Assembly (NCBI GenBank): GCA_036924285.1
Contig: JAYKYS010000002.1
Coordinates: forward strand, 35,138,501-35,202,500
From: Asterella californica
Lineage: Eukaryota; Streptophyta; Marchantiopsida; Marchantiales; Aytoniaceae
Direction: 5' to 3'
Length of the DNA stretch: 64,000 bases
This document shows, in pieces, positions 1 through 11,681 of the stretch (its first letter is position 1; the number at the start of each line of letters is the position of its first letter). A program made the position numbers and the translations under genes. The notes beneath the pieces were generated by a model that did not search any database, was not told the origin of the DNA, and worked only from the letters and a program-made list of their open reading frames with translations.

Positions 1-475
1 TCGTACTTCACTCCTTGCTTTACGTATTAGGCAGTTGGAGCGAAGAGAGGAGGATCTTGCTGATGCGCAGGAGAGGTTGAAGGTGGCTCGAGTCAGAAAC
101 AAGGAACGTTTTGACAAGACTCACCGACTACGACCGAAGCCAATACATGTTGGTGATTGGGTTCTGGTATATGATAGCACGTTGGAGAATCAACATTCTA
201 CACTCAATAAGTTCTCTCGAAGATGGTTCGGGCCTTATGTTGTGCTAGATGTGTATGAGAATGCCACTTATAGTTTGCGTGAGTTGGATGGTACTCCTTT
301 GAAGCTACCTGTGGCTGGCAAACGTGTGAAACTGTTCAAGAGACGCGGAGGGTCAGTTGAGTTATACAACTTTCTGGAGTCGGAGCTGAGGACAACAAGA
401 GACGGAGACGTCCCAGTGTCTGATGAGATTGAGGCGGAGGAGAGCGATGATGATGAAGATCAAACAGAAGACTGA
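1..475 (+). CDS. Element A: C-terminal end of Ty3/gypsy integrase (partial)
   Basis: The frame is open from the window edge, so the true start lies upstream, and it ends with TGA at 473-475. It begins in the basic, Arg/Lys-rich helix that follows the integrase core, then shows the beta-strand module with GDWVLVYDS and the GPY/F-type motif (RRWFGPYVVLDV), then LKRR-type basic residues. The last 40 or so residues are very acidic (runs of E and D). There is no chromodomain. In gypsy elements this module binds DNA and helps target integration. Only the last ~155 codons are visible, so lineage cannot be set. It is followed within 50 bp by a purine tract and a probable 3' LTR. Confidence 0.85.
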   Translation, partial: RTSLLALRIRQLERREEDLADAQERLKVARVRNKERFDKTHRLRPKPIHVGDWVLVYDSTLENQHSTLNKFSRRWFGPYVVLDVYENATYSLRELDGTPLKLPVAGKRVKLFKRRGGSVELYNFLESELRTTRDGDVPVSDEIEAEESDDDEDQTED

Positions 476-521
476 GGAGATTGGCACATACCGGAGGATG
501 TGCAGGTTTGGAGGGGGTGGA

Positions 522-2216
522 TGTCGTGATGTGAATTATTTTACATTGTAAATAATTCACCTCTTTGTCAAGCGTTAGTGTCTCTGAGTAGAGTTAGGAC
601 CTCATAGATGTCGACACTTGAGGATGTCATACATTTTGAGTCTTGGTAGGTTGATTACCATGTTGATAGGGTTTAATCTCATGGGTTGTATTTGCGTGTC
701 GCCCATGCACGCTTTCTAGCTGATTTAAGTTAATTTTCGGGGCTGCGCGTCGTTTTAGGTAGTTTAAGTTTTACGCTGGCACTCTAGGGAGCTTGACGTG
801 GTAGCCTATGAGTAAAACTAAGTTGCCACGTGGTTTAGGGTACTAAAGGACAACCAAGTGGAGCTATGAACTCCCATTGGTCTGTTTTTGTCTTTAGTTA
901 AACTCTAAATTTAGAAACAGAGCTCTAGAGTGGAGTTCGAGCAATTTGTGAGGGCACTTCGAAATCTGAGAGCATGGGGAGATAGAGCTCGTCGAGCCAA
1001 GCACTGTCAGCGAAAATTTTGATCGATTTGAGGCAATAAACAAGGAGTTATGGCTGTTTGAAGTTCGATTTGTGTCAGAATTGAAGCACTTTTGTTCAAT
1101 TTGGGGTTTTGAGTGTCATTTGCAGCAGAATCGAGGAAAGCGCTTCAAAACTTCGTGGCTGTGATCACTGTCAGCAGGGCTACGATTGTCTCCAAATTTT
1201 TATGTCGATTGAGTCAGTGAGTAATGCAGGGCGGTCGCTGAAGTAGAAGGGGTCCGAAAAGCTCTTAATCTAGAGCAGCAACTTTGGAGAGCGAGATCTG
1301 GAGTTCTGTGTGGAATCAGGAGGCCCAACTTCACAGGAGTGTTCAGCAAGCTGTTTACTGCAAATCCTGTAAGAAATTCTCAAAGTGATTGAGCCAATTC
1401 CTTGTTATAGGTTGAAATAGCTGTCTGGGTACCAGAAACTGCCGTAATTTCTCTACTCAGAAAGTTTCTGCTCATATCTTAGTGCTCTGAATTGATCTGA
1501 AGCTGAAATTTCGTATGTGTATCTAGTAGAACCTCATTTACATGTAGGAGGAGTTCTGAAGCCTGAACTTTCACATATATCTCAATCCTGAGTGTCAAAG
1601 TTCGCCATCTGATCTTATCATTGCTAGTTAAGCCTGAACTTTGCTTCCTGAACATATCAGAAGAGCCTAGAGACTTATATGAGTGTTTTCAGTATCACCT
1701 TGAGACCTGAAGCCTATCCTGTGAGTAGACCAGCCACAGCCAAGAGCCCAACGCTTCCCCGAGTAGATTGAACACAGCCTTCAAGCTCATATCACAGCCA
1801 GAAGGTTCGCCCTTCCCAGGAAGACTCTCAATCCGACAACGGGCTCAGGCTCAGGCTCAGACTCCGCTCCGCCCTCGCTCTCCGCACTCACGCACCTCTG
1901 CTCCTCGAAGCCTCATAACACGCACCCCACACCTCGACACTCCCGCTCACTCTCCGCTCCGCTCCGCTTGGAGTAGAGTAGAACGAGTACAACACCAAAA
2001 CTCGGCTACACCTCGAATTGCACAAGATTGCACCAAAAGAGCCTCCAAAACAGCAAAAACAGCTTGCGGGTGCACACGAGTAACCAAAAATCTGACGTAA
2101 AACAGCAAGAACACCCAAAGCCAATCCGAACACCACGACAACAGGAACTCAATCCCACAACAACAATCAATCTGCGAACAGCAAGGTACCATACGTCCAC
2201 ACACATCTTGATCTTT
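522..2216 (+). repeat. Element A: probable 3' LTR start and unassigned sequence
   Basis: A purine-rich tract (GGAGGGGGTGGA, 511-521) directly precedes TGTCGTGATG at 522, the expected layout of polypurine tract then LTR start. An imperfect hairpin lies at 531-560 (arms GTGAATTATTT and AAATAATTCAC). The LTR end could not be placed because no second copy is in the window. The stretch 1768-2210 is C-rich with GGCTCA repeats near 1845. Open frames here look non-coding. Element B follows at about 2217. Confidence 0.45.
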
Positions 2217-3335
2217 CGCGCACCTACCGTCTTGTTGCGCCAACGAAAGCTCTAACTCAGTAGGTCGCAAACTTTACACCGGTAACCTGCAAACACAATC
2301 ACAAGTTAGCGTCCATGCACCACTTACCTTATCTCAGTTTGGTCTGGACCGGAGCCGGACCGTCTCCCTAATCATCAAGTTCAGCAGTTCCGAAGTCCTG
2401 ACCTAGTCCCACCTAGGTCGGTCCCAAACATGAGCAAGTCACAAGATGACTTGGGACGGACTTCTCATAAAGTCTAGGGTCCTAAACGGTGCCTCCAGCA
2501 CACCTAGCGGTCCAACCGTCCGTGATGTCCGTCTGGGTCTAGGCTCCCGAACGGTGGTCTAACCCGCCGACTCGTTCCCTAGTCTTGCCCCAACCTTTAC
2601 AGCGTTCCTAAGTCCAGACGTCCAAGTCTGGACGAGAACGTGCCTTGGAACCGGCCCAGCCATCACCTCATGCCCCCAGAGTCGGTCCGCCGAACCCTGG
2701 GATCGGGTGACTCGTCCTGGCCCACCCAGGCATCGAGCCCCCCTCATATATACTTCTGGGGATCAGCGGTCCCGTCCTCCTCTTAGGTCCCTGAAAATTA
2801 TACCACAACCCGATTGTAGTTTGGCCATAACTTCTAGCTCGGATGTCAGATCGAGGAATGTTATATATCACTGGAAAGCTCTCGACGAGACCTTTCCAAT
2901 GATATCTCACTCGCCTCGAGATCTTACGTGGAGCTCCGTCCACGACCTAAAACGTCCCTGGAGCTCCAACACTTAGTCATTTTTCGGAAATCTGTGGTCC
3001 AGACCCTGACTCGAACCCTGTGGTTCGGACCAGCGTCCGAACCACAGTCCGTCTGCGTCTCGGACCCACGTCTCAAACCTCTGTCTCAGACTCATGTTTC
3101 GGTCCGTTCCCAGACTCGCCCCCTTAGGTCAGCGTTTGTCTGGATCCTCTTGGGGTAAGCCCTTATGTCCTAACCCAAGGTTCCAACCTTGGTTCAGAGA
3201 ACCACTTAGGGTTCATCTGATCCCGACTTGCCGGCCAAGCCGTTAAGTCCTACTCGCAGTTCGCAACCTAGCGCAAGTCCGCTAGAGTTCTGTTGTTCGC
3301 GTCTACGCCCGATCTTGAGAATGAGGGTCGCGACA
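2217..3335 (-). repeat. Element B 3' LTR
   Basis: It is a direct repeat of 5026-6126, easily recognised from shared blocks such as CTAACTCAGTAGGTCGCAAA and the sequence ending GATCTTGAGAATGAGG. On the minus strand it starts TGTCGCGACC. The two LTRs differ by scattered substitutions and small indels, for example near 2490 versus 5310, so the insertion is not recent. Confidence 0.8.
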
Positions 3336-3946
3336 CTCACCCTCACTTTGGAGGTTGATGCCCTCATTAACAATGATCCTTTAAGTTAACACCAAGTTCA
3401 AAATGGGTAGCCAACCCCTTGGGCGTCAGAATTGCGTTCTGGTAGCTAACCCGCAATTCTCTTCTTGGCTTGAGTCTTAAGTTGTCGCTAGAACACTTAG
3501 AAAATTTCAACTAGTCTCGAGAAAAGCCTTACCTTTTTGGCTTACCCTAAATAAAACTAGTTGACAATTTCTAAACATTCTACTTAAGACTCTAACTTGC
3601 TAACTATAAGTATTCACACCTACTTACAAGGTCCCCCGAAACTCACTTTCCGCTCGCAATCTGATTTGACTTAGACGCGCGACTAAGTTTACTTTGCAGT
3701 TAGAAAACCGCAAAGCAAGATCACCCCAAGCCCAGTATGAAATTTCATACTTGCTTTGCCAACGCTACGGCAAACCTAAGTCTTGACATCAAGACTTAGT
3801 CTTGATTTAGATGCTTATCCAAACCAGCTCGCTTCCTTTGAGTGTGCTTCGTTCCTCCTCTTGACAACATCCTAGGCATCTGATCAGAACTAGTCATAGC
3901 CATGCACTACCAATACACTTAGACAAAATTTCCAGAAACAAAATCT
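3336..3946 (-). other. Element B 3' untranslated internal region
   Basis: This stretch lies between the chromodomain stop and the 3' LTR. I see no coding potential; it is AT-rich and ends at the polypurine-like tract beside the LTR. Confidence 0.5.
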
Positions 3947-4252
3947 TTATTTCCAAATACAAGACAAGGCTACAAAGTCCATCGGCCCAAATCGTCTCAA
4001 GTTGCTACTCGTATGGTTCGACGTTCCTTCACTTCTCGATGGAAGGAGATGTCGAGATCTCGCTCGCCCTTGTTGTCCTTGTCGTCGTTTGAAGAAGTCT
4101 AATACTTTGCTCGCATGTGCGAGATCTTCCTCTGGCACCCAAGTTGCTTCCTTCAAATGGTAACCACGCCATTTGACCAAGTACTCCATCCGGTTTGATT
4201 TGCGCCGAGATCGCAAAATGGACTCCACCTCATATTCTGCTTCGTCTTGCAC
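3947..4252 (-). pseudogene. Element B chromodomain (C-terminal part of pol)
   Basis: The 101-codon frame contains a typical chromodomain: YEVESILRSR, then EYLVKWRGY, then ATWVPEEDL and a terminal helix ending VLDFFKRR. The aromatic-cage positions (Y of YEVE, W of VKW, Y of GYH) are present. Chromodomains at the end of integrase define chromoviruses and steer integration to heterochromatin through histone marks. It is separated from the upstream integrase frame by a TAA at 4310-4312 and a frame change, so pol is broken here. Confidence 0.85.
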
Positions 4253-4309
4253 GACATCAGGTTAAGGCCTAAGAACCTGATTGCGCTCCGATCGCAAATC
4301 ATCTTTGAA

Positions 4310-5000
4310 TTATTTCTTTAATAAAGAAACATGGAAAGTCGGATGCAACTGCCACTCGCGAGGAAGATCTAATGTATAGACGTCTTCGTGCGGATTCTTC
4401 AGAATGACAAAAGGCCCTGCTAACTTCGATGAAAACTTCGCCGATATGTCCTTCGGAAGTGTGAAGTTTTTCGTACTTAACCATACTTCTTCGCCCACTT
4501 GAAACTTCATTTGCCGCCGATGCTTGTTTACCTGCTTTGTGTACTGTTGCTGCGCCTTCTCGAGGTTCTTCTTTACTTGCTCCTCGCGTCGTTGCATTGC
4601 CGCCACCAACTCTTCAGCTGATGTTTGCCGTGTTCTTGGTCGTGCCGATGTAGAACTCCCTGCAAGAGTCAAGTCAAGAGGTCCTTTTGGCTCACGTCTG
4701 TAAGTCAGCAAGAAAGACGATTCGTCGATTGCCGAATGCTTCATGGAATTGTAGCAATACTCCGCAAGACTCAGCCACTCCGCCCAATCACTTTGGTCCG
4801 TGCTCACATAATTCCTCAAGTATTGATTCAGAATCGAGTTAACTCGTTCCGTTTGTCCATCTGTTTCCGGATGAAAGGCGGTACTAAATTTTAACTTAAC
4901 CCCCAATTTTTGGAATAAATGTTTCCAAAAGGCACTTGTGAACTTAGAGTCTCTATCTGAAATGATACTCTGAGGTAATCCATGTGAACGCCACCAAGTA
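4310..5000 (-). pseudogene. Element B integrase remnant (distal core and C-terminal domain)
   Basis: Read on the minus strand, the frame enters with the second catalytic block (ISDRDSKFTSAFW). It continues through the catalytic glutamate block (FHPETDGQTERVN), giving the expected D-X35-E spacing, and then the C-terminal DNA-binding module (VGEEVWLSTKN, GPFVI, HPTFHVSLLKK). The zinc-binding HHCC region and the first catalytic Asp are absent. Upstream, the sequence runs directly into the primer binding site at 5013-5024, so the start is a deletion junction. It cannot make an active integrase. Confidence 0.85.
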
Positions 5001-5012
5001 TGGATACCTCAC

Positions 5013-5024
5013 GCTCTGATACCA
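5013..5024 (-). other. Element B primer binding site (tRNA-iMet)
   Basis: On the minus strand the bases read TGGTATCAGAGC, the classical plant retrotransposon primer site complementary to the 3' end of initiator tRNA-Met. It lies just downstream of the 5' LTR in element orientation, which fixes that LTR's inner edge. Confidence 0.85.
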
Positions 5025-5025
5025 C

Positions 5026-6126
5026 TTTTCGTGCACCTACCACCTTGTTGCGCCAGCGAAAGCTCTAACTCAGTAGGTCGCAAACTTTACACCGCTAACC
5101 TGCAAACACAATCACAAGTTAGCGTCCATGCACCACTTACCTTATCTCAGTTTGATCCGGACTGGAGCCGGACCGTCTCCCTAATCATCAAGCTCAGCAG
5201 TTCCGAAGTCCCGACCTAGTCCCGTCTAGGTCGGTCCCAAACATGAGCAAGTCACAAGATGACTTGGGACGGACTTTCCATAAAGTCCAAGGTCCTAAAC
5301 GGTGCCTCCAGGTCCAACCGCCCGTGATGTCCGTCTGCGTCTAGGCTTCCGAACGGTGATCTAACCCGCCGACTCGTTCCCTAGTCTTGCCTCAGCCCTT
5401 ACAGCGTTCCTAAGTCCAGACGTCCAAGTCTGGACGAGAACGTGCCTTGGAACCGGCCCAGCCATCACCTCATGTCCCAGAGTCCACCGGCCGAACCCTG
5501 GGGTCGGGTGACTCGTCCAGGCCCAACCAGGCATCGAGCCCACCTCATATATACTTCTGGGGATCGACGGCCACGTCCTCCTCTTTGGTCCCTGAAAATT
5601 ATACCACAATCCGATTGTGGTTTGGCCATAACTTCCAGCTCGGAGGTCAGATCGAGGAATGTTATATATCACTGGAAAGCTCTCGACGAGACCTTTCCAA
5701 TGACACCTCACTCGCCTCGAGATTCTTACGTGGAGCTCCGTCCACGACCTAAAACGTCCCTGGAGCTCCAAGTGTTGGAAATCTGTGGTCCAGACCCTGA
5801 CTCGAATCCTGTGGTTCGGACCAGCGTCCGAACCACGGTCTGTCTGCGTCTCGGACCCACGTCTCAAACCTCTGTTTCAGACTCATGTTTCGATCCGTTC
5901 CCAGACTCGACCTCTTAGGTCAGCGTTTGTCCGGGGTCCTCTTGAGGTAGGCCCTTATGTCCTAACCCAAGGTTCCAACCTTGGTTCAGAGAACCACTTA
6001 GGGTTCATCTGATCTTGACTTGCCGGCCAAGCCGTTAAGTCCTACTCGCAGCATTCACAACCTAGCGCAAGTCCGCTAGAGTTCTGTTGTTAGGGTCTGC
6101 TTCCGATCTTGAGAATGAGGATCGCA
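5026..6126 (-). repeat. Element B 5' LTR
   Basis: Direct repeat of 2217-3335. The outer end reads TGCGATCC on the minus strand and lacks or alters the first few bases found in the 3' LTR. The inner end abuts the tRNA-iMet primer site. Confidence 0.8.
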
Positions 6127-6296
6127 TGTCCAATCAATCAAGCACGAAGGACAACGCCCGAAGATACCAGTGGACGATTTCAGATCAGTGAGCTCTTACT
6201 GAACTCCGCCTCGACTTGCACGCAGTTCTTCAAGTAATATGTACAGAGAAATTATCATCTCCAACACTACAACAAAAGATTACTCACAAACGGTCA
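6127..6296. other. Short unassigned sequence, left half of the element C target
   Basis: This 170-bp stretch lies between elements B and C. It was continuous with 19808 onward before C inserted, because AGCC is duplicated at 6297-6300 and 19804-19807. No coding or repeat identity is recognised. Confidence 0.5.
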
Positions 6297-6300
6297 AGCC

Positions 6301-7081
6301 TGTGACCCTCAAGCTTGCTACCGGTCCTGTCTCTCACCCAGGGTAAATCTCTGATGGCCTTTGATGAGACGCATCATAGAACTAGGAGGCCTCAGCTAAA
6401 CTCAACTCTCAAAGTATTCATATCACTTCCTCACTCGGGACATGAACTCTCATGGAAACAACGAGATGGAAAACACACCCTTTATAGATATGACCTAACG
6501 GCTTCCAAATACAGAGAAAGGGAGAATGAAAGATCATTCCACAACCCCTCTATTTATACTACTCCGGATGTACCACAATAACTACTTGTAAATCTGATTT
6601 ACTGTAGTTTATCGAGACCAAGTCAAAGATAAAAGTCCTAAGTCAAGAATAGATGTCTCTACTTTTGACTCTACTCTAATAATTTGAATCCTTCTAGAAG
6701 TATAAGAAATCTTTGAAAAGGAATCTCGGATTGCTCTTTATAAGACAAAGTACTAACACATAATTGAGCCAAAAAGGTCAACAACCCTCTTGATTGTTTG
6801 ACCTTAAGTCTCTACAACCAATAAAAATCAATCACGCATAAGACAAGAGTGTATTATTCACCCCCTTGTCATCTTATGCATAACCAAACAAAATAGTGGT
6901 TCTCACATTCAGAATATTTCAATATTTTGTCCTCAAATACCTCCAACTCTAACTGTGACTATTCTTAGTTATCTGTCACTAACTTAGAATATGGTCTAGC
7001 ATTGGGACTTATTTAGAGGACTCACCACACAAAGTTATAACTTATCACATATTTACTACTATGCAACCCCTAGGTGTTATA
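6301..7081 (-). repeat. Element C 3' LTR
   Basis: Near-identical to 19024-19803 over about 780 bp, with scattered transitions. In element sense its first bases read TATAAC instead of TGTAAC (one G-to-A change). The adjoining polypurine-like tract is CCGGGGGTAAA (minus strand), at about 7082-7095. Confidence 0.9.
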
Positions 7082-7084
7082 TTT

Positions 7085-7744
7085 ACCCCCGGACTAAGTT
7101 TTCACTCCGTCCTCGGAGTGAACGGTGACTTTTCTTTGATGAAAGAGCTTGAGCTTGTCGTGATTCACCCGATCAAACCTCCGTCCTCCTTGCTCTTTCA
7201 AGTCGTATGTAAAATTACTCCATACCTTCTCAACAATGAAAAGACAAAAATAACATGGAAGGAACTTCTTTCAAGCTCTTTTATACCTAATGGCATCAAA
7301 AAGCATTACCATATCTCCTTCCTTGAACTGCTTCATTTCTCTCTTACCGAGACGCTTGTCGTAATACTTCTTTTGACGTTCTTGCGCGTTCTCCATCTGA
7401 ACCATTGCCACAACTCGTGCTTCCTCCAGCTCCCGTAGTTGCTCCCTTCTAGACTTCTCAGCTGTTGCTCCAATCAACCTCTTTAACTTCTTAGGACAGT
7501 TTGAAAGGTAGGTAGATCAAACTGTATCGGCAACTTTGATTCCACACCGTAAACAAGATGAAAAGGAGTATATCCCGTTGAAGTCTTCGTAGTAGTCTTG
7601 TACTCCCACAAGATTACATGTAATCTCTTGTCTAGTTGTGCTTCGCATCCTCCATATCAGCATCCTTGGCTAGCATCGTACACAAGGTATGGTTGGTCTT
7701 CTCAGCTAGCCCATTAGCGTTTGGTTTGTAAGAACTTGTCCTCG
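7085..7744 (-). pseudogene. Element C integrase C-terminal portion (separated from the rest by E1)
   Basis: The minus strand encodes the end of integrase. It has an Arg/Glu-rich helix (SRREQLRELEEARVVAMV), the KYYDKRLGKRE block and a GDMVMLFDAIRYK strand, matching the same region of D1 at 39375-39827. The GPY-like segment that follows is disrupted by stops. The 5' part of the coding region resumes beyond E1 at 13615, so one integrase gene is split by a 5.9-kb insertion. Bases 7740-7744 (CCTCG) are the left target duplication of E1. Confidence 0.8.
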
Positions 7745-9371
7745 TGTAGTGACGCAGGATTACTCCTTTTGCCCATTTAGTATACAAGATATCGGTCCCA
7801 CAGAGGATTTACGTAAGTAATCGCTGCTCTAAGTTCTAGGATCTGTTCAAACACACAAACACACGGGTTTTGCCTAAAAAGTCCGTCTTCTGACAAAACC
7901 ACACACAACCACACGTCTTCCAGACACGCCACATGGTGCTCTAGAACTAAACCAACAGCTACCAACTAAAATATCACATAATTATTCACAAAGAAGCTCG
8001 GGAAGACGATCTTCCTGCTTCCAGGTTGCTTCTTCCGGTCTTCTCGATACCGTCTTCCCGAAGCGATTCTTGTCTCCTGGGGGTTCAGCGCGTCTTCTCA
8101 CACCTCCAGAAGGCTGCCCTGCTTCGCAGAAGTCGACTAGTAACGGTCATTACACCTTATTCTCACATTCACATTCCAACGGGTTAGATTAATCACAGGG
8201 TGTATGCCCCCTGTAGCCTTCCCAGGCTTCTGCCTACGGAAATGGTCTTCCTGCAGCACTACAACGGCATTCACCTTCACGGAAGCTCAATAGAAGTCTC
8301 GGAAGCTCACTAGAAGAAGGTAAGAAGATGGGGAAGATGGGAGAAGATGGGGAAGATAAGAAAATCCAAACAAGAGAAAACAAGATGAAAAGAGTAAATT
8401 AAGATTCCGACAGGCTTCTAGTCCGGATCCTAACTAACAAGCCATCCCTGCTTGTAATAGTTTGGGGAGGAAGACAACAAACATGAGTACTGTTGCACCG
8501 TCTTCTACTCGAGGATGTCGTCTTCTGTTGCGAGAAGAAGGCTTCTTTCTTCTTCACTTCGCTGCTCTGACTACTCTGTCTTTCTGTGATCCCTTACCCA
8601 TAAGACCGTTCGTACGTAGATCCCAAGTGCTCTACTGAACGAGTCAAGCTACATTTCCACAACTGCTGACGGTTACCGCCACTCAAGAAGAACACTTCCC
8701 ATGCACAATTGGGAGCGAATTCAAAGAATCCACCATCCAGAAGACATGAACAAAGCTTCTGCACTCAAATCCACAATCTATTCTTCGAGAAGAAGTCACA
8801 ATGGCATTGGGAAGCTCATTCCCTCTACTTCCTGCGTCTACTCCTCGACACACCAGTCTAGCTAACAGGACTGCACGAGGATGCCGTTCCTTGTTCCTAG
8901 ACTGTCCACTACTTCTACCTACATCTCCGAACCACTGCTGGTACGAGTATGCAGACCCCTCCTGTGTATTCCAAGACTATTTGTATGTTTTCAACAACGA
9001 GTGTAGTGCGAAGAACTATCTATCAGGTGTCTTCTCTCTAATGTGTCTAGTCTGCCTGCACCATAGAATCGACTACTGAACGTTTTAGAACTGGCAGAAC
9101 TGGCAGAACTCTATCTCTTACTCTGCGATCCTACTTATGTCGCTGCCATGAGAACCAGGGGAGACGACCACCAGGGAGAGAGAGGCGCTGACAGGAGGTT
9201 GCTACCTCACATGCAAGCGGTTCTCCTACCCGAATTGGCCATCCACCTTGCCCTTCCTACGCTACCTATGCTGCCACATGGTATCCTAACTAATTTTACA
9301 TGAAAAAACTGCCACCCTTAAGATAGCATGTTCGATCTTATTATATTTGGAATTGTTAATGAAATTACTAA
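7745..9371 (-). other. E1 region downstream of the gag-like ORF (non-coding)
   Basis: About 1.6 kb without supported genes. It contains the left terminus, a purine-rich low-complexity tract (8280-8400, repeated GAAGATGGG) and many GTCTTC motifs. The GGTC at 8145-8148 is the site at which a D element inserted in the other E copy. An open frame at 8801-9079 is shared with E2 but changes its C-terminus by frameshift there, so I do not treat it as a gene. Confidence 0.5.
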
Positions 9372-11681
9372 CTACTCAGATTGCACGGAGGTAATCTCTA
9401 CTTGATCTGCTCCTATCCGAGCTCCTAACGCGGCTTCTGATAAGCTAGAAAGCCCTGCAGTTACCTCGGGTGTCACTGAGGTGGCTTCCTCCTCATCGTC
9501 CTTGGCTGGCTCTGCTGTCGCTGCTGCGTCTTCCTCGGCTTCGGCTTCTGCTTCGGAAGACAGAAGCGTCTTCTGGGAAGTGGAGTCGACCGATGCTTCT
9601 TCCGTCTTCTGAGGCACGGATGCGAGACTAGGGACCATGGGGATCTCATAGGGATCCGGGGAAGTCGCTTCCTCCACGCGGAATACCTGGGAAGACGGCT
9701 CGTCTTCCTATTTTCCAGAAGACATCTTGTCTTCCGTGGCGTCTTCTGGAGTCTTCTCAGCTTCCAACGCTGTCACCACCAAGTGCACAGCGAGGTCGAA
9801 CTCCTCCTTCTCCATTCCGGATCCAGTCGATGGTGCTGGAGCGTGGGAAGATGCGGTTGCAGGTGTCGGAAGCGAGGGAAGATCATAAAGTGTCTTCACT
9901 CCTTCTATCTGTCGATCCAAGTACCTGAACATGCTCTCCCGGCATTCCACCAACATTGCTTTGAACTCGCTGTCCCATCCCCTAGCTAAGGTAAGTAACT
10001 TCCTACCCGCGGTGTAGTTGAACTTCTTCCGAAGCGCTTCCATCGACTGTGCCAGCATCTTCTGTGCACGGGCCTCTGCTGCTTCTCTCTGCGTCTTCTC
10101 AACTGCAGCTCGCGCTTCTGCGGCTTCTCGCTGCGTCTTCCAGATGGTCTGCTCTTCTGCGAGGGCGGTGATCTTCTCCCGCACTCGGGTGACTTCCTGT
10201 TTACGTTGCTGTACCCGCATCTGCAACTCCTGGTTGCTCTTCCGAAGCTGCACCAGCTCCTTGGCAGAAGCGGCTGCTTCCGCCTTGTACTTGGCTGCAA
10301 GCTTCTCCGTGGTGCGGAGACTAGTTTCTAGCGACTCCGTCTTCTTCTAGTCTTCTCCCTATCGCAGCAAGGTGCGCAGACCGAACCCAAGTTGCAAGGG
10401 CCTCTCCTGTGCCTTCGCTCTCTTCTCCAGCAACTCCATAGCTGGCTGGATCTCCTTCTGGAAGTGGGCGCTGAACTCCTCCAGTCGTCTTCCTGCGGAA
10501 GACAAGTTCATCTCCACCACTCGCTCGGAGATGTCAATCTTGTCTTCTAGAGGCAAGGAAGCCTCTTCCACCACAATAGCCTTCATCTTCTGCGCACGAG
10601 AAGAAGCTACTCTTCTCATCTTCCGGGGTGGAAGACTCCTCATGGCAGGAGCGGCTCTCTTCTTTGCGCTTCCTCGCATCGCAGCAGGAGCGCACATCCA
10701 TCCTTCGTCTTCTGGAGTCTTCGGAAGACTCCCAGGCGTTGCAGAAGCGGTCTTCTGCTCTGATCGAGTACTCAGCAGGTCTTCTTCCGAGTCGGACTCC
10801 GATCCTGAATGAATGAGGGAGATGGGTGTCCTCGGTACACTTCTGGGACCCATCTTCCTCAGTGGCGTGGCGTCTTCCGACCCACTAGACTCGTCTTCCC
10901 TCACCAGAAGCGTCTTCTGGTGAGAGCCGAGCCTCAGCTGTGGCATCAGAGTGGGAGGGGGCGTTGCTGCTGTCTCTCAGTCATCGTCTTCCGAGGTCTC
11001 CTCCTTCACCTCTTGTCGCTCCGTTGGTCCATACCCTGCCAGCTGATCTTCCCTAAGATCCCCTATGGCTACATACAAGTAGCAGAGGAAGGGCGTCAAG
11101 TGTCCTCCCGCCGGGGTACCCAAGTATGCTAGCTCCGTCTGTACGTAGTTGTGGATGTACGCGTCCCAGTAGATGGGCACTCTGTCATCCCACACTGATT
11201 CCAGGAACTCCACGTCCTGATCTCCTAAGTACCTTGTCTTCTGCGCTTTCTCCTTGGGAAAGAGATGCAGAAACAACTTCGTCAGAAGTCGCTTCTTCGG
11301 CTCCCGGTAAGATTCCATCTTCCAACCGTTCCTCCCCTACCTGTGTTCCACGAAAAGGCAGGTGGTGCTCCCAGGCACATGCCACGAACTCACGATTCTA
11401 GGCAAGATCTTCTTCTCGTACCAATATCCTCGGTTTTCGGATTCAGGCCTGTGAAAAGCCTTGCGCCACCAGTCTTCAGTCCAGGAAGATGGTCTTCCTC
11501 GAGCTACTCCTGCCTTCGCAGGTACACGGTTACGAGGTGGCAACGCTGCCCACACCTCCTCCAGAAGTCCTTGATCTGCGAGGTTCCAATCCCACAGGAA
11601 GAAGTCGAGACCCAACTCCTTGAGGAAAGGAGTGACCTCAGCCAATTCTGCCGCTGGTAACACCAAGCCTCGCGGATGCAT
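9372..11681 (-). pseudogene. E1 gag-like ORF (about 760 codons, five blocks broken by stops)
   Basis: Minus-strand open blocks at 11681-11337, 11318-10977, 10946-10359, 10253-9708 and 9677-9372 follow each other in the same order as in E2, where some of the stops are absent, so they derive from a single ORF. The N-terminal ~230 codons are Trp-rich and globular (SSWTEDWWRKAF, WDAYIHNYVQTELAYL). A middle section is basic and Ser/Pro-rich with SDSEED. Then comes a long Gln/Arg/Glu coiled coil (10253-10000) and an acidic Ala/Glu-rich tail. No zinc knuckle or catalytic motif is seen. It resembles plant transposon gag-like proteins in general layout only; I do not recognise the family. Stops at 11337, 10974 and 10356 are C-to-T changes relative to E2. 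Confidence 0.65.

Larger units (their letters stand above)
2217..6126 (-). mobile_element. Element B: internally deleted chromovirus (Ty3/gypsy) with two LTRs
   Basis: Two long direct repeats (2217-3335 and 5026-6126) flank 1.7 kb that, read on the minus strand, contains a tRNA-iMet type primer site, the distal half of an integrase and a chromodomain. Gag, protease, RT, RNase H and the first half of integrase are missing: the integrase frame starts within about 20 bp of the primer site. This is therefore a non-autonomous deletion derivative. A polypurine-like tract (AAAGTGAGGGTGAG on the minus strand) precedes the 3' LTR at 3336. I could not find a convincing target duplication, so the outer edges are accurate only to within several bases. 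Confidence 0.8.

Noticed and set aside
1768..2270. Several overlapping open frames on both strands
   Set aside because: Caused by C-rich low-complexity sequence in the probable LTR region; no domain or conservation.
2559..3158. Open frames within the B LTR (also 5361-6012)
   Set aside because: They lie inside LTRs and change between the two LTR copies.
6315..6581. 88-codon frame also present at 19038-19304
   Set aside because: Located in the two C LTRs, on the strand opposite to the element; repetition explains the conservation.
8801..9079. 92-codon open frame shared with E2 (59411-59653)
   Set aside because: The frame shifts near its end between copies, the strand is opposite to the E ORF, and no motif is visible; likely chance.
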